From NCBI GenBank assembly GCA_964449455.1, contig CAYUYV010000006.1:1-64000 (forward strand): 64,000 nt of DNA. Reading direction: 5' to 3'. Positions 1 to 6,986 of this stretch are shown piece after piece. Positions within the stretch are counted from its first letter, which is position 1. Each line of letters opens with the position of its first letter. Origin of the DNA: CAYUYV01 sp964449455 (GTDB taxonomy: Bacteria > Pseudomonadota > Alphaproteobacteria > JAJFIK01). The notes under the pieces are model-generated. The model was given only the letters and a program-made list of their open reading frames with translations. It made no database searches and was not told where the DNA came from. The position numbers and the translations under genes were made by a program.

Positions 1-195
1 ACGACCAATCGCCTGAACCCCACCCTCAAGATCCGACGCATGCAAAATCTGGAGCGTAAAGCCGCCATCTGTGGTGTTGGTGGTGGTCACGGTCGCCGTG
101 GGGCTGTCAGCGGCCTGGCGGAAAAAGCTTTCAGCAGTCGGGCCAGATGCATCGGGATCAAAGTAAACTTCGGAGGAACGGATATCTTCGGTCAT
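1..195 (-). CDS. Metallophosphatase/5'-nucleotidase-like protein, 5' end only
   Basis: The reading frame is open from an ATG at 195 to the left edge, giving the first 65 residues. The ATG is preceded by an AGAGGAC-type ribosome binding site. After a Thr-rich stretch the peptide contains LQILHASDLEGGVQAIGR, which resembles the start of the calcineurin-like phosphoesterase fold in bacterial 5'-nucleotidase-like surface proteins (the HASDLEGG variant of the usual metal motif). No signal peptide is seen in the visible part. The family call rests on this single motif, so the substrate is unknown. The rest of the gene lies outside the window. Confidence 0.55.
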   Translation of the reverse strand, partial: MTEDIRSSEVYFDPDASGPTAESFFRQAADSPTATVTTTNTTDGGFTLQILHASDLEGGVQAIGR

Positions 196-899
196 GATGT
201 GTCCTCTGTCCTTGTGCTTTTCAAAGTCGTTCATGTGCGGCGGCTTTATGGATCCATCCGCCAGGGTCTCCAGAGCGCCGCCAGTCCCTGCCGCGGGAGG
301 CTTTTTCCGCCGCTGCGTAACCGGCACACGCAAAAAGGGACCAACCCTCGAAAGGACTGATCCCCGAAACTCAACTCAGCTCAAAAAAGATGCGGCGGCG
401 CGGGTTTGTGCCCGGTCCAACCCATGGTGCTGGATGCGCCACGCCGTGTGTCATGCCACCCCGTCCATTCCCCAAGCCGGATCTTTTCTCCGGTCTTCTG
501 TCCAGATCTCCAGCGCCAGGGTCTGTGCATCCCTGGCGGCGCACAACCTGTAGCTGTGGCATGTGACGAAGCCCGGACGACGGGATCTTCACCACATGTT
601 GTCGACCCAGAACGAAACATACCACGGTGACGCTTCCATGACAGTCGGGTCGCGGCTGCTCAAGATCCCGTGATTTCAAGGCTTAGGAATTCGCAAGGGC
701 GGTGGCGGCGTTCAAGATTGGGGCGCGAGCAAGACCAGCATGCCCCCCGTCGGCTCTGGTCCCCTGCCGGCTCTGGTCCCCTGCCGGCTCTGACCCCCCC
801 CTGCCGGCTCTGACCCATTGTCGGTCTTCCGCGGCCCTTGATCGCCCGTTACCTTTCCGACACGGGCGACACGCAACCGGAAGAAAGGCGGCGCGGGCG
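196..899. other. Intergenic region without a convincing gene
   Basis: About 700 bases separate the divergent metallophosphatase-like gene and the E1 gene. Short open frames on both strands here have no recognisable motif and look like GC-rich chance frames. The only structure seen is a short tandem repeat at about 749-816. Promoters for both divergent genes should lie here, but I see no clear consensus. Confidence 0.5.
749..816. repeat. Short tandem repeat, unit about 17 nt, four copies
   Basis: Four head-to-tail copies of a unit close to GCCGGCTCTGGTCCCCT are visible. The first two are nearly identical and the third is expanded by a C run. The array sits about 85 bases upstream of the preferred E1 start and can be translated as an N-terminal extension of that frame, which is why an upstream start for the E1 gene looks artificial. 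Confidence 0.7.
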
Positions 900-3119
900 A
901 TGACGGGGTCCCACAGTTTTCGCACCCATCTGGAGGCTCGGCGCCTGCCGGTTCCTCTGAGCACTCTGACGCCGGCGTATGTGGGGCTGACCCCGCCGGC
1001 GCTCATGGATCTGTTCGAGAGCCAGCTGCTCAGTCGGCATCTCGATCTGGCGGCACGCCGGCTCGCCAAGGATCGCAAGACCTTCTATTCGATCGGCAGT
1101 TCGGGCCATGAGGGCAATGCGGCCCTGGCTAGAGCCCTGGTGTCGTCGGACATGGCCTTCCTGCACTACCGCTCGGGGGCTTTTTTGCTGGAGCGGGCCC
1201 GGACAATGCCCGGGGCCACGCCGGTCTGGGATATGGCCCTCTCCTTTGCGGCGAGTGCTGAAGACCCCTGTTCCGGTGGCCGCCACAAGGTTCTGGGATC
1301 AAAGGTCCTCAACATTCCGCCCCAGACCTCGACCATTGCCTCCCATCTGCCCAAGGCCATGGGCGCGGCCTATGCCGCGGGGCTTGCTAGGGGACTGCGT
1401 AAGGCGGACACGGCGATCGGGCCCGATGGCATTGTGTTGTGCAGCTTCGGGGATGCCTCCGCGAATCACTCGACAGCGCAAGGAGCAATCAACGCCGCAT
1501 GCTGGACGGCGTTCCAGGCCATTCCCATGCCCCTGCTTCTGGTGTGTGAGGATAACGGCATCGGCATTTCGGTACCGACGCCCAAGGGCTGGATCGAGGC
1601 GGCCTTTTCGGCGCGGCCGGGCCTGACTTATCTGCAGGCGGATGGACGCGATATGCTGGACGCCTGGCGGGGCGCTTGCGAGGCCGTTGCCCTCACGCGG
1701 CGCCGGCGCTGTCCGGTTTTTTTGCATATGCGTATGGTTCGACTCATGGGCCATGCGGGCTCCGATGTGGAGACGGCCTATAGAGAGCGCAGCGTCATTG
1801 AGGCTGAGGAGCTGCAGGATCCGCTGCTCCACGCGGCGCGGGTCATCCTGGATGCGGGGCTTATGGATCTGCGCGGCCTCCTCGATTTTGACCAGCAGAC
1901 GGGTGATCGCGTGGCCCATGTCATGGAGGCGGCCGGCACAAGGCCCCACCTCACCACACCCGAAACCGTGGCCGAGCCCTTGATCCCGGCGCCGGATGGC
2001 CCCTGGCGTGTCGCTGGCCCGCCCGTTCCCATGGCGCAGGACAAGGCCCAGGCCATCCGGGCCATTGATGCCAGAGCCCTCGAGACGCCCCAGCACCTCT
2101 CCCGCATCATCAGCCTGACCCTCACCGAGCTGATGATCGAGGATCCCAACATAGTCGTGTTCGGCGAGGATGTGGGGCGCAAGGGCGGTGTCTATGGGGC
2201 CACCGCGCGTCTACAGGAAAAATTCGGTCCACGGAGGGTCATCGACACGCTGCTCGACGAGCAATCCATTTTGGGCCTTGCCATGGGTCTCGCACAGAAC
2301 GGCTTTCTGCCGATCCCCGAAATTCAGTTCCTGGCCTATGTGCACAATGCGGAGGATCAGATTCGCGGGGAAGCGGCGACCTTGTCCTTTTTCAGCCGGG
2401 GGCAATTCGCCAATCCCATGGTCATCCGTGTGGCGGGGCTTGGCTATCAAAAGGGGTTTGGGGGTCATTTCCACAATGACAATTCGCTCGCCGTATTCCG
2501 CGATGTGCCAGGCCTCACGGTGATCTGTCCTTCGAGCGCGGCCGACGCTCCAGGTCTGCTGCGCCAGGCCGTGCATCTTGCCCGGGAGGAAGGCCGTGTC
2601 GTGATTTTCCTGGAGCCGATCGCCCTTTACAGTATGAAGGACCTCATCACCGAAGGCGATGGCGTGATGGCCGCATCCCTGCCCGATGCAGGGGCGCTCC
2701 TGCCGGCAGTGGGGACTCCCGGCGTTTTCGGGGATGGCACGGATATCGCCATCGTGACCTATGGCAATGGCACTTATCTGGGCCGGCGGGCCATGGTCCG
2801 TCTGTCATCGGAGCATAAGGTTTCGGCTCGTGTGGTGGATCTTAGATGGCTCAAACCGCTCCATATGGACCGGATCCTTGCCGCGCTCGGCTCGGCACGT
2901 GCCGTGCTGATTGTTGATGAATGCCGGCGCACCGGATCTTTGAGCGAGGAAGTCATGGCCTGCCTGCATGAGCGCGGCATCGGTCGGCCCATGGCCCGGA
3001 TCACCGGTCAGGACTGTTTCATTCCCTTGGGTCCGGCGGCGACGAGCGGTCTGCCAAGTGAGATGGATATCATTGAGGCCGCCCTGCGGCTCACTGCGGG
3101 GGAAGGGGCAACATCATGA
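900..3119 (+). CDS. Fused alpha/beta 2-oxoacid dehydrogenase E1 component
   Basis: This 739-residue protein joins an E1-alpha domain (roughly residues 30-340) and an E1-beta domain (roughly 400-735) of the thiamine diphosphate-dependent 2-oxoacid dehydrogenases. The cofactor site is seen as GDASANH followed about 30 residues later by CEDNGIGIS, a variant of GDGX(n)N. HAGSDVETAYRE matches the phosphorylation-loop region. The beta part has EDVGRKGGVYGAT, the DEQSILGLAMGLA region and FGGHFHNDN. Branched-chain or pyruvate-like substrates are possible; the sequence does not decide. ATG 900 is preferred because the open frame upstream runs through a tandem repeat. It overlaps the next gene by ATGA, implying coupled translation. 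No E2 or E3 gene is next to it. Confidence 0.85.
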   Translation: MTGSHSFRTHLEARRLPVPLSTLTPAYVGLTPPALMDLFESQLLSRHLDLAARRLAKDRKTFYSIGSSGHEGNAALARALVSSDMAFLHYRSGAFLLERARTMPGATPVWDMALSFAASAEDPCSGGRHKVLGSKVLNIPPQTSTIASHLPKAMGAAYAAGLARGLRKADTAIGPDGIVLCSFGDASANHSTAQGAINAACWTAFQAIPMPLLLVCEDNGIGISVPTPKGWIEAAFSARPGLTYLQADGRDMLDAWRGACEAVALTRRRRCPVFLHMRMVRLMGHAGSDVETAYRERSVIEAEELQDPLLHAARVILDAGLMDLRGLLDFDQQTGDRVAHVMEAAGTRPHLTTPETVAEPLIPAPDGPWRVAGPPVPMAQDKAQAIRAIDARALETPQHLSRIISLTLTELMIEDPNIVVFGEDVGRKGGVYGATARLQEKFGPRRVIDTLLDEQSILGLAMGLAQNGFLPIPEIQFLAYVHNAEDQIRGEAATLSFFSRGQFANPMVIRVAGLGYQKGFGGHFHNDNSLAVFRDVPGLTVICPSSAADAPGLLRQAVHLAREEGRVVIFLEPIALYSMKDLITEGDGVMAASLPDAGALLPAVGTPGVFGDGTDIAIVTYGNGTYLGRRAMVRLSSEHKVSARVVDLRWLKPLHMDRILAALGSARAVLIVDECRRTGSLSEEVMACLHERGIGRPMARITGQDCFIPLGPAATSGLPSEMDIIEAALRLTAGEGATS

Positions 3120-4162
3120 AACAACGCGTGGTGTTGATCTGTCCGGGGCGAGGCACCTATGGCCGGGATCAGCTTGGCTATCTGAAACGTCACCATGCTG
3201 ACAAGGCGGCGCTTCTCAATGTCATTGATGCCCATCGGGCCGCACACGGACGCCCCGGCATCCGCGCGCTCGATGAACGGCCTTCGTTCCGTCTTGATGT
3301 CCATGCGGTGAGCGAAAACGCTTCTGCACTGATCCATGCCTGCGCTCTGGCCGATGCCGCCGACATCGACTTGGAGCGCTTCGAGATCGTTGCCGTCACC
3401 GGCAATTCCCTGGGCTGGTATCTGGCCCTGGCGGCCGGCGGCGCGCTGGCACCGGAAAATGCCATCACTCTTGTGGACACGATGGGCGCGCTGATGGCCA
3501 AGGACGGGGTCGGAGGCCAGATCCTCTATCCGATCGTCGATGTGACCTGGCGCCCGAGCCCCGTTCGTATCGGCGCCATAGAAAGAGCCATGGCGGAGGC
3601 CGAAAGGGCCACTGGCGGTCGTCTCTATATCTCCATCCGTTTGGGCGGCTATGCGGTGATTGCGGGCGAGGAGGAGGCCCTTGAGCATATGGGGCGCTCC
3701 CTTGACCCCATCGAAGGGCGCTTTCCCTTGCGTCTGGCCCATCACGCCGCTTTCCACACGCCCCTGCTTGCGTCGGTGGCAGAGGAGGCGCGCCGTCTGC
3801 TGTCCCCTGAGCTGTTTCAGGCGCCCCGGATTCCGCTCATCGACGGGCGCGGCGTCATCTGGCGGACCGCGGTGCCCGATCGCGACTCACTCTACAGATA
3901 CACGCTGGGCGAGCAGATCACGCAAACCTATGACTTCACGCGGGCCGTGGAGGTTGCCGTGCGGGAATTTGCGCCGGACCGGATCATCATTACAGGACCT
4001 GGCGCATCGCTGGGAGCGCCGGTGGCCCAGATTCTTCTGTCCATGGGCTGGTATGGGATTGGCTCGCGGGAAGCGTTTGCTGAGCGCCAGGACCGTGATC
4101 CCCTCATTCTCTCAATGGGGTTTGAGGAGCGCCGTTCCCAGGTGACGGGGCGGGCCCCGTGA
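3116..4162 (+). CDS. FabD-like acyltransferase (malonyl-CoA:ACP transacylase fold)
   Basis: This 348-residue protein resembles the acyltransferase fold of FabD. GNSLGW (about residues 100-105) matches the GHSLGE nucleophile elbow with the Ser kept but the preceding His replaced by Asn. AFHTPLL (about 219-225) supplies the second catalytic His. In FabD an arginine in an RG pair binds the malonyl carboxylate; the aligned position here reads TMGALM, so the Arg appears to be Met. This suggests an acyl donor without a free carboxylate. The start overlaps the E1 stop (ATGA), so it probably acts on the product of that enzyme. That functional link is inference. Confidence 0.7.
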   Translation: MKQRVVLICPGRGTYGRDQLGYLKRHHADKAALLNVIDAHRAAHGRPGIRALDERPSFRLDVHAVSENASALIHACALADAADIDLERFEIVAVTGNSLGWYLALAAGGALAPENAITLVDTMGALMAKDGVGGQILYPIVDVTWRPSPVRIGAIERAMAEAERATGGRLYISIRLGGYAVIAGEEEALEHMGRSLDPIEGRFPLRLAHHAAFHTPLLASVAEEARRLLSPELFQAPRIPLIDGRGVIWRTAVPDRDSLYRYTLGEQITQTYDFTRAVEVAVREFAPDRIIITGPGASLGAPVAQILLSMGWYGIGSREAFAERQDRDPLILSMGFEERRSQVTGRAP

Positions 4163-4535
4163 TGGGCCAGGCCCCGTGATGGGAACGGCACGCCGATCGC
4201 TCCGTCTAAGGTCAGGCGATTGGATCAGAACGGACCAGGGCGACGCCAGGGCCACGGCCGCAACGGATTCGCCAGATGATCTGAGAGCGGGGGGTGCCCC
4301 GGTTCCCCGATCCCTGCCATTTGGCCTGCGTCCGGCGATTTAGTGTATACGGATGGATGATTGGGCGGGTGCTGACAGGTCGCCGGCGATCAGTTTGACT
4401 GGGATGAAGCCCGCGCGGCGAGACGGCAAGGGGTCCGGCATGGTCAGACGGGTGGGCTCGCCTGAAACCGGACAATTGGGCCTTTGCAGGGTGTTAAATT
4501 TCTGCTAGCACAAAATCTAAACAGGTGAGGAAGTG
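4163..4535. other. Intergenic region with AT-rich segment
   Basis: No supported gene is present between the acyltransferase and the repeat-containing frame. An AT-rich patch around 4494-4521 stands out from the GC-rich surroundings and is followed by a purine-rich GAGGAAG, so it could be a promoter plus ribosome binding site for the frame starting at 4536. Confidence 0.4.
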
Positions 4536-5414
4536 GTGACCGTTCTACCTGAAACTGTCTTCTTGAGCGATCGTCTCATCATCATCTGCCTTATTTTGAA
4601 CGCCTATTGGGCTCTTGTTTACTTGTGCTGGTGCTGCGGACCCACTTCACCATCCACTGGCGACTTGACGGGGACGCGGCACGGCCGTTCGGCGGCATCT
4701 GGGCCGGACATGGTATGCAGCGCGCCCCACGGTCCCCGGATCAGCCCGCGTGATGACGGCACCTGCGAGATCTGCATGGTTTTGTCCTTCTGGGGGGCGC
4801 GCTTCTGGGGTTTGCCGTTCTTGGGTACGCCGTTCTGGGGTACGCCCCTCTGGACGTCTGGCACATGCAGTATGGATGTGTCGCGCGCCGTGATCGGCGC
4901 TCTCCAAGGTCGTCGCGACCAGGTTTGCCGGGACCAGGTTCGCCGGGACCAGCAGGGGCGCCGGGACCAGCAGGGGCGCCGGGACCAGCAGGGNNNNNNN
5001 NNNNNNNNNNNNNNNNNNNNNNNNNNNNNNNNNNNNNNNNNNNNNNNNNNNNNNNNNNNNNNNNNNNNNNNNNNNNNNNNNNNNNNNNNNNNNCGCCGGG
5101 ACCAGCAGGGGCGCCGGGACCAGCAGGGGCGCCGGGACCAGCAGGGACGCCGCGACGGGCAGGGCAGTCCGCCTGGGGATGCGTTCAAGCGAGTGGGTAG
5201 ATCTGGGATGGCCAGCCGGCTCTGTGTTCCCGGTTGGTCATGCCCTGTCCTAAAATCGGCGGCCGCGAGGGGGCTGGCTGCCGGCAGGCCTGTGCTCCCG
5301 TGGGCCGTGTCTGTCAGACGGATCTCCTCGGTCTGCGGTGATCCGGGTTCGCTCTGGCGAGGCTGGCCATGGCGATGTCTCTTTTCGGGGCCGTGGTGCC
5401 GGTGCTGCATCTGA
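4536..5414 (+). CDS. Uncertain repeat-containing ORF with N-terminal membrane segment
   Basis: From a GTG at 4536, five bases after GAGG, a frame stays open for about 880 bases including the N gap. It begins MTVLPETVFLSDR and then has a hydrophobic segment LIIICLILNAYWALVYLCW. Further on come degenerate pentapeptides FWGxP (from about residue 84) and hexapeptides RRDQQG. Because both DNA repeats have periods divisible by three, they keep several frames open on both strands, so openness is weak evidence. No family is recognised. Frame 2 of the same DNA would encode collagen-like Gly-X-Y. It may be a real small membrane protein, a repeat-driven artefact, or noncoding DNA. Confidence 0.22.
   Translation: MTVLPETVFLSDRLIIICLILNAYWALVYLCWCCGPTSPSTGDLTGTRHGRSAASGPDMVCSAPHGPRISPRDDGTCEICMVLSFWGARFWGLPFLGTPFWGTPLWTSGTCSMDVSRAVIGALQGRRDQVCRDQVRRDQQGRRDQQGRRDQQXXXXXXXXXXXXXXXXXXXXXXXXXXXXXXXXXXRRDQQGRRDQQGRRDQQGRRDGQGSPPGDAFKRVGRSGMASRLCVPGWSCPVLKSAAARGLAAGRPVLPWAVSVRRISSVCGDPGSLWRGWPWRCLFSGPWCRCCI
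4786..4860. repeat. Degenerate 15-nt tandem repeat
   Basis: About five imperfect copies of a 15-nt unit close to GTTCTGGGGTACGCC run head to tail. The third and fourth copies are the most similar. In the frame of the uncertain ORF they encode FWGAR, FWGLP, FLGTP, FWGTP; in the +2 frame they give a hydrophobic stretch GFAVLGYAVLGYAP. Confidence 0.65.
4915..5145. repeat. 18-nt tandem repeat (VNTR) interrupted by assembly gap
   Basis: Near-perfect copies of the 18-nt unit CGCCGGGACCAGCAGGGG flank the first N run on both sides, preceded by more degenerate copies from about 4915. In the +2 frame each unit encodes GAPGPA, that is two collagen-type Gly-X-Y triplets; in frame 0 it encodes RRDQQG and on the minus strand PCWSRR. 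Real copy number is unknown because the array is unresolved. Confidence 0.9.
4994..5093. other. Assembly gap, 100 N
   Basis: Exactly 100 unknown bases, the conventional placeholder for a gap of unknown length. Both flanks are the same 18-nt repeat, so a collapsed array is the likely cause. Confidence 0.98.
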
Positions 5415-5603
5415 CCCGAACATGAGGCATGAAGGACACGCAAGGCCTCCGGATCCTTCTTCTGCGCCAGTCCGAAACGGGTCTGCGCGCTTTGCTCACT
5501 GGCACGAAAGTTGTAACGAGAGGACCGTCAATCGGGTTAGGGGGAACACCCCTTACGGATTAGACAACGCCAAGGGGATTTTAACTGGACGTGGGGTGTA
5601 ACG
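5146..5603. other. Intergenic region upstream of the cellulose operon
   Basis: No supported gene is seen between the VNTR and the bcsR-like gene. The last part (about 5505-5603) becomes AT-richer and contains TGTAAC at 5512 and again at 5597 just before the start codon, with a third copy at 6091 before bcsQ. This is the probable promoter region of the bcs operon, but no sigma-factor consensus is clear. Confidence 0.4.
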
Positions 5604-6017
5604 ATGACGATTGAGAAAACCCGCCTGACCCAAAGCCTGGGCATGCCTGATCTCAAGCTCAAAGAGATCGTGGAGGAGCAGCGCCTTCTCGAAGCGGCCT
5701 CCCGTTGGCCGATCCTGAATGATCTGGTCCGGGCCCACGAGCCGCCGCGGCGGGAGCTCAGCGTCAACCTGAAGCGTCAGGAACAGCGTATCGAATCAGA
5801 TGACAGCATCATCAAACTGCGTGGAAAGCGCGCCCGTCGGTCCGTGTTCGGCACCGAAGTGCCCGCCGATGACCGGCCCCGCGCCATCGAAGCGGCGCCC
5901 GAGCCTGCCGAAGCCCCGGCGCCATCCCACCAGCTTTCCAATGTCTTTCTCCGCCTCAAGCACCGCGAAAAGCCGGCGCCGAAGTCCAAACCGGACAATA
6001 AGCTTGTGACTGTTTGA
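5604..6017 (+). CDS. bcsR: BcsR-like cellulose biosynthesis regulator with C-terminal extension
   Basis: The first 45 residues (LTQSLGMPDLKLKEI ... RLLEAASRWPILNDLV) match the pattern of the small BcsR/YhjR family, in which a short helix pair ends in RWPLL. BcsR is known to work with BcsQ in assembling the synthase at the inner membrane. This protein is 137 residues, about twice the usual BcsR length. The extra part is Pro/Ala-rich and ends with LSNVFLRLKHREKP, reminiscent of the short C-terminal amphipathic motif of BcsO/BcsP-type proteins. It is the first gene of the cluster and lies 90-100 bases before bcsQ. The family call is by eye. Confidence 0.65.
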   Translation: MTIEKTRLTQSLGMPDLKLKEIVEEQRLLEAASRWPILNDLVRAHEPPRRELSVNLKRQEQRIESDDSIIKLRGKRARRSVFGTEVPADDRPRAIEAAPEPAEAPAPSHQLSNVFLRLKHREKPAPKSKPDNKLVTV

Positions 6018-6107
6018 AGATCGTGAAAGGAAACAAAGCAAGATGGGTTCCGGGCAAGGCGCGAGTGATCTCCGCCTGCCCTGAATAGGGTGTAACATTT
6101 CTGTACG

Positions 6108-6923
6108 GTGATTGCCGCCATGGGCATCGTGAATATCAGCTCACCCAAAGGTGGAGTTGGAAAATCAACACTGGCCACGAATATGGCGGCTATATTCGCC
6201 GACAACGGCATGCGTACCCTGTTGATCGATTATGATCCGCAAAATGCCGTGCGGGTTTTTTTCAATCTCCCATTAACCTATGACGACGGGTGGTATGGCG
6301 GCGCCTCCAAACGGCACAGCCTGTTTGATCACCTTGTCGAAGTGCGCAAGAACCTCTTTTTGCTGCCTTTTGGCAAATTCGAGATCGACGCCCGCGCTCA
6401 GCTGACCATTACGGATCAGGTGTCGGAAAAATGGTTGGCGACTCAGTTACAGGGATTTCTGTCCGAAGGCTTTCTCATCTTGAACGACACGGCCGCCGGT
6501 GGCGGTGTGACCGGCCACTATGCCGCCAATGCTGCTGCCCTTGAGATCATTGTTCTTGAGCCCGATCCGTCATCCCTGGCTCTGCTCGATCCCGTCGAGT
6601 GGTTCCGGGCCGAGAGCAAGGTTCCTGTGTGCTTCATTTTGAACAAGACGGATCCGACACGCCATTTGGCGCGCGACATGGAAGTTGTCATGACGCGTCA
6701 TCTGGGCCAAGACCTGCTTGGTTGCGTCCGCCGCGATCAGCATGTGCCCGAGGCCCTTGCGCGTCGCTCGCTGTTCGTGGACCAGGCCCCTAATGCGAGT
6801 TCGACGAACGACCTGTACAAGGTCGCCGATAAACTTCTTGAACGGTATGGCGCCCGGATCGGGGTGAAACTGGATGAGGGGCGGCACCAAGGCGCCGGTC
6901 TTGTCAGTTTCGCCAAAGGTTGA
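6108..6923 (+). CDS. bcsQ: Cellulose synthase-associated ParA/MinD-like ATPase BcsQ
   Basis: A MinD/ParA-family ATPase of 271 residues. SSPKGGVGKSTLATN at the N terminus is the deviant Walker A motif with its signature lysine, followed by LLIDYDPQNAV (A' motif). FILNDTAAGGG and CFILNKTD correspond to the Walker B region and the guanine/adenine-contact region. BcsQ proteins localise the cellulose machinery to the pole and support synthase assembly. The GTG at 6108 gives MIAAMGIVNI; the ATG at 6120 gives MGIVNISS and is equally plausible, and neither has a strong ribosome binding site. Its place between the bcsR-like gene and bcsAB supports the call. Confidence 0.85.
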   Translation: MIAAMGIVNISSPKGGVGKSTLATNMAAIFADNGMRTLLIDYDPQNAVRVFFNLPLTYDDGWYGGASKRHSLFDHLVEVRKNLFLLPFGKFEIDARAQLTITDQVSEKWLATQLQGFLSEGFLILNDTAAGGGVTGHYAANAAALEIIVLEPDPSSLALLDPVEWFRAESKVPVCFILNKTDPTRHLARDMEVVMTRHLGQDLLGCVRRDQHVPEALARRSLFVDQAPNASSTNDLYKVADKLLERYGARIGVKLDEGRHQGAGLVSFAKG

Positions 6924-6986
6924 AGAGGGCGGGCGCCAGTCCAGGTCGTCCATCCAGGCGGGCGCTTCCGGCGGCCGCGTTGAGTT

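Noticed and set aside
371..679. 102-codon minus-strand frame between the first two genes
   Set aside because: No motif, biased GC-rich composition, and no convincing ribosome binding site.
702..899. N-terminal extension of the E1 protein from an upstream ATG
   Set aside because: It translates a tandem repeat and has no similarity to E1 proteins; ATG 900 gives the normal start.
4619..5443. 274-codon minus-strand frame through the VNTR (PCWSRR repeats)
   Set aside because: Kept open by the 18-nt period; no start signal or motif.
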